Source: Amblyomma americanum
Taxonomy: Eukaryota > Arthropoda > Arachnida > Ixodida > Ixodidae
NCBI RefSeq assembly: GCF_052857255.1
Contig: NC_135497.1
Span: forward strand, 185,604,084-185,668,083
Direction of reading: 5' to 3'
DNA: 64,000 nucleotides
Shown here piece after piece: positions 19,109 to 29,938 of the stretch; the stretch's first letter is position 1; every line of letters begins with the position of its first letter. A model generated the notes under the pieces. It was not told the DNA's origin, made no database searches, and saw only the letters and a program-made list of their open reading frames with translations. The position numbers and the translations under genes were made by a program.

Positions 19109-22100
19109 TGGGAGTTAAGTTTTTCAACACTGTGCTCTGCCGCGCTAAACGGATGATGTTTTGTTGGGACGACTATGTGCAGTTTACCTCGCGTGGAAAC
19201 AATGCACTTCGGAAACACTTATTCCCGGTTGCCTGGTTATTTCCCTTTTGAATTTGTTGTTCCTTTCCAAGACATCTTTTCTTCCTGTGTACACCTTTTT
19301 ACGTGGAGCGGACAGGAGAGGGAGAAATACTCTCGAACACGAGCGCTGCGTGACACCCCATTGTTGCCATCCTCCCCTAGACTGATAATCCGGCACGCGG
19401 AGCAACTTTCGGCTGGATAGCCGCCGGTCAAGCGCGTGTTTGCGTCTGTTCAACAAAAGCTGGAATGTTGTACGGAAAGCCAACGCCCTCTAAACATCAA
19501 TGTTTTATTGCCGGTTGCGGCAATAGTCGACGGAAGTAAAAAAAAAAAGCCGCAAGTTATGTACGCGCACCATGTTATGGGAAGGTCTCAGCGTATCTAC
19601 GATGTCTGTATCTTCGCTTTCCCGCTGGCCCCGAGTTGCATTTGTAGTGGACGTAGTTGGCGAAAAGAAAATACTTGCGCCAGCAACAAGCTTACGCATC
19701 AGCGCATTTTGTGAATGAAATGACGACAGAAGCAAACCCATTGCCCGTGCATAATATCGGGCGCGGAACGAAGCACAGTGCCTGGTTTGCCAAGCTATAC
19801 CCTCTACATAATTTTAAGAGATCAAGCTTTTGGATGGTCTTGGCAAAGTTGTTTTAATTCAGCAGTACAAGATGTAAGGACTACGCCAATGTGGCCACAA
19901 CTTCGTTTCGCTACCCACATATTCACGAATATCGGGAGCCTGTGGGCATCGCCACCTGAAAAAAAAAAAACATGCTGTTAGCACAAAAATACTAACTTCA
20001 TTTGCACAATGGCATGAATGATAGCGGCGACACGAATTTTTGCCTAACTGCAAAGTGAGCATTCAAAAATGCAGCCACGGCAACGTAAGAAGAAAGAACA
20101 TACGGCATGCGTGGGAAATCACATCGAATGCACTGCAAGAAAATCCACTATGCACGACCGTGCCAGAGATAAGACAAACGTAACGACTTGAGCAGCCCCT
20201 ATCCGACTGAGATTGGAATTCTCAACACAGGTGCGGATATTCGGCCTGTCAATAAGCGGTAATAGCGTTCCATTAGCGTATCAACCTTTCAGTCTGTGTA
20301 ATTACACATTTTCTGGTGTTTGTGGTTTAGTGAGTACTTGCGGGAGCAAAGTAGGCAAGAATGCGTGTTGCTTTCAGTGAACTGGCTTGTAACGCTCGTA
20401 GTATGAACAGCCCTACGCGAGCGGCAGGAGGGAGCGAATTTCAATTTTATCGCGCGTATCACCGCAAACAAACAATGCAATGATCACACGTTGAATCATT
20501 TCGGTCACAGAGCTCACTGTTGTCTACCGAATGTTCAGTTTGTGAACAGAGTACTCTGTCGAAGCTCTGCATCTAAATTGAGACACTCGCCATGTCCAAG
20601 CAGGCACCGCAAGCATTAATTAGAAACTATGCTCCACGAAAAACGAGATATTCGATTGATCTATGCGATCTTGAGTTTCAGCACATTTCGTTTTCGTTTT
20701 TCCTACATGCAACACGGTGCAACGTTTGCCGTACAGGCAACCGGCGACAAAAACTACACACATGAACTGCGCGCATGGCACTCACCGATGCTGACCGTTC
20801 GCTCCGTCGAAGCATGGCCGCTTGCTCCCGCTGGTTGTTGCAGGCGCTAATGGCACATCACACACGAGGAGAACCCCCACGCACCATTTTTAAGCTTGGC
20901 AGGAATAAAACGGGCGGATGACACTGTTAGAAACCACACGCTGTTTCGTCTGCAACCCACGGGCTGCAGATTATCAGCCCATTATGGCGTCGGCGGTAGG
21001 CGGCGCTCGAGTAAAACAAACGTGGCGGCGCCCAGGTATCGAAACTAAAATCGTGGGCATGGCCCATTTTTTTATATTTGCTGCTTTGTTGTTAAAGTCA
21101 AAGGTGTTGACATTTTACTTGCTAGAAGCATTTTAGCGCTATCTGAATAACCTTAATTGCTTCAGACAATTGGCATGAGTCCGCCACAACCGCGACCAGA
21201 CACAACCTCGTCTGTTCACTCCTTCTTTGCCTGTTTGCATTTCATGAAGTGAGAAGGCAGCAGTAATGACCACAGGCTCTTTTGCTCACAGGCTTGTTGC
21301 CCAATTTCAGTGAAAGCAGTGCCTACAGTTTTTAAATACTAAAGACAAGGAGAGACTCGGCGTTCGTATACGCAGCTGCCGTAGCGATAAGCAACGAAAT
21401 CAATTAACCTCAGAACAGCTTGGCGAACGCACAGCGAGCACGCTCCTTGACTGCAAGCGTCAAAGATGTCAAAGATACGCCCGGTACACGGGCCCGAGCA
21501 CACGGGGCCCCGAGTATTTGGAGCGAGGGTTGGCACTCCCCCCTTCGGTTCCGGCCGGTCATTGACGAGTTAGATCGCGCACGGCCGAGTGCCGCGTCGT
21601 CCCCTTAGGCAGCTAGAGGCGGCTTTACTCGCAACGTTCGCGTCGGTGTTCACCAACGCGGGTCGGACATGTCTGTAGGGCTGGCTCAGGCTGCGCGGCC
21701 CAAGAGCTTGGCTTCGTCATACGAGACTCACTGGTGGAATTTCAGGAACGTTGATTGCCTACGCGGCGTCTTTGGAACATGGGTGCAGGTGCTGATCTAT
21801 AAACCTCGTAGATTCATCGAAAAACACACACGAGGAATCTCAAGTCTCTACCCTATCATTATAGATAGCGCAACAAAGCGAGCCCGCTGTACTCAGCTGG
21901 ACAAAAGAACCGGTCCTCCGACAATGCAAGAGTTCTTTCCCCCCACCTTCCTTCTTTGCCTGTAGGAGAGGGAAGATGATCGTACTCTCGTCGGGGTGTG
22001 GTTATATGGTGCGCGTTACCTTTTTTCTTCTTTCCGCGATGCATGAGCTCGAGTGTGCCTACATTTTTAATAACCAATGTTCGCGAGTATTCCTTCTCCC

Positions 22101-22722
22101 TTCCATGTGCTTATATTAGAGCCGTCTAGGCCGCAAATCGATGCCACTAACCGCGGGGCGGCTCGTGCCGTAGATGCCCGATCAATGCGCTAACCACGGC
22201 CGACCCACGCCTACTCTTACCTTTCGTGTGCCATGAAAAGAGTCGGCAGAGCGGTAATAACCTCTTCTCTTTCATCCTTTCACGACTTCTTTGTTCTTGC
22301 TTTCGCCGCCCTTTATCCGAGCACCGGCACGCTATGGACCCTCTTGGCTAAAGGCCCGTAACACGGCGCAGGCGCGCAGTGCGGGCTCCGATATAATGAC
22401 AGGAATGAGGCTATACAAAGCACTAACTGAAGCGAGCCAGATAGCTGGGCAAGTTGGTTTACATTGGTCGAGAAGACAACTGCATGCAGCGCCGTTTAGA
22501 CAACGCACGAAGCAAAGAAGGAAAATGACAGAGGCGCTGAATCGCAACTTAGTCAATGAGAAGCATATGCACTCGTACACACGTAATCATTAAGTGGGCA
22601 CACCAAGAAATGCCGATCTCGTGCACACTGTTTCTTTAAATATATTTCTACTAACTTTCATCTGCGGGTGTGCGCGTTTTCCGCCTTACTTTTGTTTTCT
22701 ACGGACTGTTGCTGTCTCAGAC
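19109..22722. other. Unassigned DNA
   Basis: No recognisable genes. GC content rises around 21450-21720, but no splice-bounded coding frame could be defended there. A tRNA-like smear on the minus strand near 22140-22205 is too weak to call. Confidence 0.4.
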
Positions 22723-22941
22723 CCGGCGCGGTGGCGCAGTGGCTTTGGCGTTCGGCTGCTGATCCCAAGGTCACGGGTTCGTTGCATTTCGATATAGGAG
22801 AAATTAAAAAAACACGCCCGTGTTCAGTGCGATGTCAGCGCACGTTAAAGACTCCACGTTGTTTAAATTAATCCGGAATCCTCCACCACCAGGGCGTCCC
22901 TCATAGCCCATATGTAGCTTCGGGGCGTCAAACCCCACAAT
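22723..22941 (+). repeat. tRNA-derived SINE, diverged copy
   Basis: The head GCGCGGTGGCGCAGTGG supplies the A box, and GTCACGGGTTCG a damaged B box. The body carries the family landmarks CCCGTGT, GCGATGTCAGCGCACG, GGCGTCCCTCATAGCC and a GGGGCGTCAAACCCC tail. These are shared with the copies at 47947 and 56136. About 15 bp is missing after the B box. Confidence 0.8.
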
Positions 22942-25739
22942 TTGCTATTCTTAATGCTGGAGCATTAGAAATCGTAATAGTATACAAAGATCGTTAACAA
23001 GAAAAGCCGGTATCCGTCCGTCCGTCCGTATCACGGAACAGCAGGTGGCCCACCTGCCACGGGGGCAGGTGGCAGCCTGCCCACAGAGGTAGGTGGAAAT
23101 GAAATTAATTCAAATAAATTCAACGCAATTGCTACCTGTTCATCATGGCCCTGCGTATGACCTTATTGGTCTAATGATAGACAACCTCTCGAAGAAGTAG
23201 CTGTGCGAACATTAGGCTTGCGGGAACTTGGGACGAAAAGCCTGGGTCTCACAAGCTCCACCGGTAACTGTGTTGGAAACAGCCACCTGCCGGGGCCGAG
23301 GTGCATCGCTTAACCAGTTCACCACTGTGCCCATAGTGGCACGAGGACTACCCGAGGTCTCTGAATCTATGAAAGATGAGAGTTCTTGCGCGGTTGGGAT
23401 CTCTAATGCTGTCCCATTGTACTATTTAACCCAAGGTTAAGCGTCGTTCAAGTTTTTAGAGTTGTCTCAGCATTAGTAAACACCTGTGACCCAGTTTCAG
23501 GAACGGCGCCCATATAGCAATTCATCTGTAGGAACGAAAACAAAGGAATAGCTACGTCCTCATATCGGGCTACTTTTCGTGATATGAAGGATGTCATAAT
23601 GAAGCCATAAATTTCATTTTTTTCTTCATACCACCATTGACGCCACCTTCCAGCCGCAGTTACTGCATAAAAAGGTGTTCTGAATTGAAATTACGAACAC
23701 ATGAGCTGTTGCAAAATCTTGCAGATTATCGCAGACTCCAAGCTAACTGAACGTTTAAATTGGAGAACTGAAGATAAATGCGGTTTTTTTTTCGGCATCG
23801 AGAGCTAGTGTAAGCTTGAAGTGCACTGCCGGAAAGGCGTAGCACGTTCTTAAATTGCTCATAGATGGTGCCACCCGCACCCCTTCAACGAGTATCGTTC
23901 AAGTTCCTTGGCCGCTGAACATGCCTACGCATTCGCCCGCTTCCATTCGACGGCAAACCGCGGATTCTGCAATGGCTGCCGAACCGTAGATATTGATGCT
24001 TCGAAGTTCGTGACGTCGTGAGGTACAACCGTTGAACCAAGGCCAGTTGAGCAGCTCTGCAAAGCTTTGGTGTTGCTTGTTTTATTTAACCCGGCGGTAG
24101 CGAGTAGCACAGTGCCTTGATGCAGTGACTACTCAGTGCGGTCCGTCTTTTGTCTGCTCTGATGCTGGTCCCTCTTCATTCGTAAAGGATTTTTTTTATG
24201 TTTCCAGCTTATGTTGCAATAACAGTGTCTCGGGCGTTTTGGGACCGATGTGCAGTGCCGACTAGAGGACTACAGATTTAACATGTGATGTGGGTTCTGG
24301 CACCACAGGTGGGCACTCTGATAAGATTGAGACGGCACCATTCTGCACGTAATGTAACATAAAACGAATACTCTTCTTTTAATGTATGCTACCACTAGCT
24401 GCCCCGCAATTACGTGACGGCTTTCTTTGATTTTACAAGCTGACCATAATTTACCTCTTGTGCGCTTCGGGAATCATGGTCTTCTTAGAACTTCGAGATT
24501 TTTTCTTCTGCTCTACAATTATTTCCTTTTTTTTTGTAAATGCTCGAAAACTGTAACCTCTATTTACTTTCCTGAGCGATGTTGACAAAGTCACCGCAAG
24601 CTTGAAGCGCGTCCACAGCTATCGTTGCGTTATGACGTCAGATCCGAACAGAATGACGACCACCACGTTGACTTACGCCTCGGGCCCTTCCTCTCTCTTT
24701 TTGGTACCGCAGTCTTCGTCTTCACACTGGTTGCATAAGGGCTGACGCGGTGACAGGTTTATTGATTTCGGCGTCTCTGGAGAGCTCCGTTTGGCCAGCA
24801 ACAGCCGTTATGTTCCGACGACGCTGCGTAGGCCTCTTTTTTTTTCCCACTCTGTGTTTGACGATCCCAAAGACGAACAAAAAACTGCGACAGCGCGCTC
24901 AGTAGGCTGACTGAAACTCGGTGGATGTGCGAAGGCGCTGCAGTCGCAATCGGATCCTCCGGCTGCACAGGTGACGCGGTGTGAGCTCACGGCACCAACC
25001 TTCGCGGCGCAGTTGCTCACCCATTGGGCTGTCATGTTCGGTCGTATTGCTTCTAAAGCAGAAGGGCGCGTTCGAAGATTGAAAAACACGTAGACAGCCT
25101 CTTCTGAGAGCATTCAATGCCAAGGTACGTTCTCAGCTGCAGTTTCCTTCCGTTGCAGGAATTTAACTTTCAGACAAGGCCGCGATCGCCCCGTTTCTTC
25201 TGTGAAGCGGTTGAATGCCATTGAGCTCACTGCGAGAATCGTGAAGAACCTTAGAAAACCCGCGACAGCGCAGTAAACTGTGAACATCCACTCGCTTCGA
25301 TGGATCGCAAGGCTTCAGATCTAAAGCACTGTTGGTCCTGGCTTCTTAATGCTAGTCCTTAATAGAACTATTAAACGGTATGTACTGAGGTCAAAAAAAG
25401 TGCACTAGTGATCGGTATTCTATCACTCGTCACCACACCGCAAAAATATTTAGGCTAGCTTCGTTAACACTGCAGGTATTGGCTAATAAAAACGATGATC
25501 CTACTCGCCCCCTCAACTCATTCACGCCGACGCACCTGAAGAAAAAAATAATAAAAAAACTTATCGGGAACTGCACCACTCTGCGCCCCATCTTGTCCCA
25601 TCCCATCCCACCCATGCCACCTGAGAACGCCCAATGACAAGGCTCGTCCAGACGGCTCACTGACGTCATCGGGATAAGGGATGGTCGTTGAGGTATCGCT
25701 CTAATAGGTTGCAAGCTCCTGCCAGGAGCGACTGCCAGG
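22942..25739. other. Unassigned DNA with CCGT repeats
   Basis: A short (CCGT)n run at 23015-23030 is followed by GCAGGTGGCCCACCTGC, a local palindrome near 23041. Nothing coding is supported up to 25.7 kb. Confidence 0.45.
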
Positions 25740-25923
25740 AGTGGGTTCGGATGCCACCGGCGGCATGGTTGTTTTTTCTGCTGCTTTATAAATAATTTTC
25801 TTTAAAAGGCAATTCATTGATTGGCACTAAAAATAAAAAAAATAGAAAAAATTCCCCTGTGCACCTGGGTTTTCGGTGACTGTTAGTTTCCTTGATATGT
25901 TTGTCAAACGAGCCCCTCATTTC
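25740..25923 (+). repeat. tRNA-headed repeat, 5'-truncated copy
   Basis: From GTGGGTTCGGATGCCACCGG onward it parallels the copy at 26169-26416, including the words CGGCGGCATGGTTG, TTTTCGGTGACTGTTAG and TTTGTCAAACG. The 5' half of the tRNA-like head is missing. Confidence 0.75.
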
Positions 25924-26168
25924 ATTTGTTTGTCCGCTAATAGCTTAACGGTGGTCTCGGTTCTGGCAGTCTTGATGCCTAGGTAGCATAAAGAGGGCTC
26001 TCGCACAGTTTCTGCTCTCGCCATTAGATGACGTTCTACGTCACATTTGCGGTATTACAGGACGTGCTACGTCCACCGCTATGGACGAGGGTGGCGCTGG
26101 TGAACACTCTCAAGGTTCGCTTACACGCAAAAACATAAATACCTACGAAAGCAGCAGATTGGACAGCC

Positions 26169-26242
26169 GTCGCCGTAGCTCAGTTGGTAAGAGCACCGGA
26201 CGCGATATTCGGAGGTCATGGGTTCGGATCCCACCGGCGGCA
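26169..26242 (+). tRNA. tRNA-like cloverleaf (SINE head, probably not functional)
   Basis: The acceptor stem GTCGCCG/CGGCGGC pairs over 7 bp with one G-U. The D stem is GCTC/GAGC. The anticodon stem CCGGA/TTCGG encloses the 7-nt loop CGCGATA. The T arm is ATGGG-TTCGGAT-CCCAC, and the discriminator is A. Position 33 is G instead of the near-universal U, and the unit continues into a repeat body. It is therefore best read as a SINE promoter head. Confidence 0.5.
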
Positions 26243-26416
26243 TGGTTGTTTTTTCTGTTGCTTTATAATTAATTTTCTTTAAGCGATTTATTAATCTAAG
26301 TACTATAATATCCCACTGATAAGCACAAGACATAAAAAAAAACATTCCCCTATGCACCTTGGTTTCGGTGACTGTTAGCTCCCTTCATAAGTTTGTCAAA
26401 CGGGCCCCTCATTTCG
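26169..26416 (+). repeat. tRNA-headed SINE-like repeat, full copy
   Basis: A 74-nt head folds as a complete tRNA cloverleaf, followed by a body of about 175 bp that matches the copy at 25740-25923. The body runs straight into the (TA)n array at 26420. RNA polymerase III A and B boxes are intact (TAGCTCAGTTGG, GGTTCGGATCC). Confidence 0.75.
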
Positions 26417-26417
26417 G

Positions 26418-27019
<602 letters not shown>

Positions 27020-27082
<63 letters not shown>
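27020..27082. repeat. (TA)n microsatellite, right array
   Basis: About 31 TA units follow directly after the LINE poly(A)-like tail. Confidence 0.97.
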
Positions 27083-27083
<1 letters not shown>

Positions 27084-27410
27084 CACGGCACAGCTGTATA
27101 TGGCAAGTTCGACGAAACGAAATCATGTCGCCGGCGGCGGCGTACGGGCATTTTTCTATTTCCCCTCCCCACGTTCCGTTTCACTCGCTGCGCCTGTCCA
27201 ACCGGACGCCCACCTTATACGCCCCGAGCATTGCGATGGTTGCGCCGCCAATCGTCCACGACGCGAAACGCTGTCAGGACTGCCGACACCTGCTCTGCGC
27301 GAGTGTATATGCAGCCGAGCGCGTTTGGTGAATGTTAATCGCGATCAATCGGAGCGCTTGCCTCACAAAAAACAAGTGTTTTGCGATGGGGTGTTCAAAA
27401 GAGTAGAAAA

Positions 27411-27850
27411 CTGAGCTAGTTGGTTCATTCTTCTTGGTGGGAACAGCCGAAAAAAAACCAAAACGCAGACACGCAATCTAGCCCTGCATTGCAGAGATTG
27501 TAAAGAAAACAAAAAAGGCAAACAAGTGCGCAAGTGTGAGCCCAAGTTGCATGAAGTTCAAGTCATGAAAAGGTATGCAGACAAATTGACACGTGAGATC
27601 CTTGAGGCATTGGCGATACGGGAAACAGGACAGCGGTGCGTCAGCACACCATCCATCTCTTTATCAAGAAAAGAAATTTCCTCCTTGAACGAACCCCACG
27701 GGAGATAAAAGCAAGATCTTTTTGACAAGGAAACAAAAAGCGCGGATTTTTCAATCAAAATTTTAGTTGACAGTCAGCCTCGTCTACGTTTTGTGTGTTC
27801 CTTTCTGTGTCTGCGTTTTGTTTTTTTTCGGCTGTTCCCACCAAAAAGGT
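27411..27850 (+). mobile_element. Foldback repeat carrying a Penelope-type endonuclease tail
   Basis: Inverted arms of about 40 bp (27433-27472 and 27807-27845, with words TGGTGGGAACAGCCGAAAA and AACGCAGACAC) flank about 330 bp. The interior frame from 27478 to 27708 reads LALHCRDCKENKKGKQV, then KLTREILEALAIRETGQRC and VSTPSISLSRKEISSL. This pattern (HC..C, TREI.EA..I, CVS.PS..L..KE) is what I recognise as the C-terminal end of GIY-YIG Penelope-like proteins. The 5' side opens with GAGCTAGTTGGTTCATT. It is a 5'-truncated or non-autonomous Penelope derivative. Confidence 0.6.
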
Positions 27851-29720
27851 TTTCAAACAGGCGCAAAGGCTCCTTGGGAGAGCATTTTTACGACTTTCTT
27901 GGACGCCCCTACGATTGGGAGCAGGGCAGCGACTGCCGTTGCCTTAAAAGGTCGAGCAGCTGGGCAAATGAAACAATTAGTTCTACTGCTCACCGAAGAA
28001 AGCTGTCCGGGAAGTCTCCTTTCTTATAAATATCAAGGATCTTCACAGAAAGCTTGGCCCAGCTTTTTGGGCCGCTGATGTAAGAAACTTTTTAAATGTG
28101 AAGTTCATATGGTATACAACAGCTGAAACGGGCCTGCTGCGGCCTCCTTGTCCTGCCTTGAAAATGCATGATACTTCCTAAAACAAAATCTCCGGCACCT
28201 GCTACTCAAAAAAAAAAATCACTTAAACCTATGTTTGAACCAAACCTGCGCTAATTTTGAAGCGCTAGCTTGAATTAGAGCGAACAAAACGGCTTCGCTT
28301 TGCATGCAGGTTCAAGAGGTATACAATGACAGCTTGACAGATTAAAGCATTTTTTTTTAAATGTTAGCACTAAGCTCGGCTCGCGATACATACATCGCAC
28401 ATTGAGACATCGCGCAAAAGCATGGTGAGCCGGGGGCTCTTTTGGCGCTAGCGCTAGTGCTGAGCATACTACGCGAGGTGTTAAGACGGTGCCTCTCGTA
28501 ACAATACAGCAGTTAGTCGAACTTCCGTCGCATTCAATAGTTTTGCCTCATGCCGTGGTCGTGTTCTATAATTCACTGTACACTATGTTGTGGCCACAGG
28601 CTTTGAGTATCCGATACGAGAGGGGACAGCGTGCGGGGAATCAACCACGTTCGACGAGTGCTGCTTCAAACATCAGTCGTGCTGACGTCAACAAATTGTG
28701 CTTCTGTCCAGCTGGACAGCTCACCACTGCTTTTATGATTCAGTATCGGCGACGAAAATCATTGACGATTTGCATTCAGCGTGTTCGCCTTTTTGTAAGC
28801 CTGCCGTCGCTTTTTTGTAAGCCTGCCGTCGAAGCTTTTTTTTGGCGCACGCATTTCGCGCTGTCCGTTTTAGCAGGCACGCGAGGTAAGCACCATTGCT
28901 CTCCGGGAAAAGAAATTCAACCTCTCTGTTTTTTCTTCAAACGCAATGCGTAGGCAATGGAACTAATTTCACACAATAAAAAAGGCAACCTACTCACCAT
29001 AAGCTGAAACAACCATCGCGCACCCACACATTCGCCAAATCACATGAGCGGCGATAGGGAGGCCAGGGGAAGCACCCCGACCCTGTTTCCAGTGGCCGCC
29101 GCTAGGAGGCTTTCAGTGGCGCCTCCGCCGGCGATGGACGGGGCTTTTATGAACGAAGGAATAAGGATGCATGCCAGCGCGCCTACCGTGAATACCTACC
29201 CACACACCTTACAGCCCCACACCCGCACCCAGATTTATTAATCACTCCGAGTGACGTCAACATTTCGCATCACCCCAGCTGTCGTTGAAATTTTCATTAC
29301 TACCAGGGTGAACGCCCGGCGTATTTTTATGAGAATAGGAACCTTTTGCGTTGTCACTTTCACTTTTCGCTTGATGCATGAATCCAGTTGTGGAGTATAG
29401 CGAAAATAATTCTTCCAGTAAGGCAGAAGCTGTTTTCTGCCCAGACGTGAATTCACTCGCACTGCGCGTGCGCACGAACGACGTGCGTCCGGTGGGAGCT
29501 AGAGTGAGTAGACAGCTACCGCGAGGCACTGTACAAGACCGCCCCCCCCCCAAAAAAAAAAAAAACTGAAGCATGGACCATCACAGAGAAAGTGAAAAAC
29601 TGTGCGCAAGTTCCTTGCCCTATGTTCAGAGTAATTTTAAGGTTTCGACAACAGAAAAATCCTGCAACACCTGTCCGTTATTCTTCTATAGGCAGCTCTT
29701 CATAGGTTGACTGGGGATAA
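27851..29720. other. Unassigned DNA
   Basis: No supported gene. A 154-codon plus-strand frame at 28489-28953 has no motif and contains a 21-25-bp tandem duplication (TTTTTGTAAGCCTGCCGTCG units near 28789-28831). A C/A homopolymer pair lies at 29540-29565. Confidence 0.45.
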
Positions 29721-29938
29721 AGTCAGACACCAAACCAGCGATTAACAGAACGCAGTAAATTGCTTTTAGGCATTAATTTAAAATGATGAAATCTAAGGTT
29801 CGACGAAATCTCGTCTGGTCGGGTGAATACATTGGCGAAAATAACGAAGCGCCGACCAAAAGGCGTTGTCAAGATGGAAGGACGTTTCGACTTCCACACG
29901 GAAGTCTTGTTCACTGATGGAAAAATTTCGCACAAAGC
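29721..29938 (-). other. Penelope-like element 3' region with structured RNA candidate
   Basis: This is downstream of the Penelope ORF stop on the minus strand. It contains a perfect 7-bp hairpin, GACTTCC-GTGT-GGAAGTC (29889-29906), followed by GAAAC (29884-29888). Hammerhead ribozymes found in Penelope-like elements have a stem II followed by GAAA. The expected CUGAUGA before the stem reads CAGTGAACAA here, so the core is degenerate or the resemblance is accidental. Confidence 0.35.

Noticed and set aside
18822..19251. Long Lys/Glu/Gly- and Phe/Leu/Pro/Ser-repeat proteins
   Set aside because: Translation of the (GGAA)n microsatellite in several frames.
22138..22206. tRNA-like sequence on the minus strand
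   Set aside because: An A-box-like TGGTTAGCGCA is present, but no consistent cloverleaf or SINE body follows.
28489..28953. 154-codon plus-strand ORF
   Set aside because: Contains a tandem duplication and poly-T-encoded Phe runs, with no recognisable domain.
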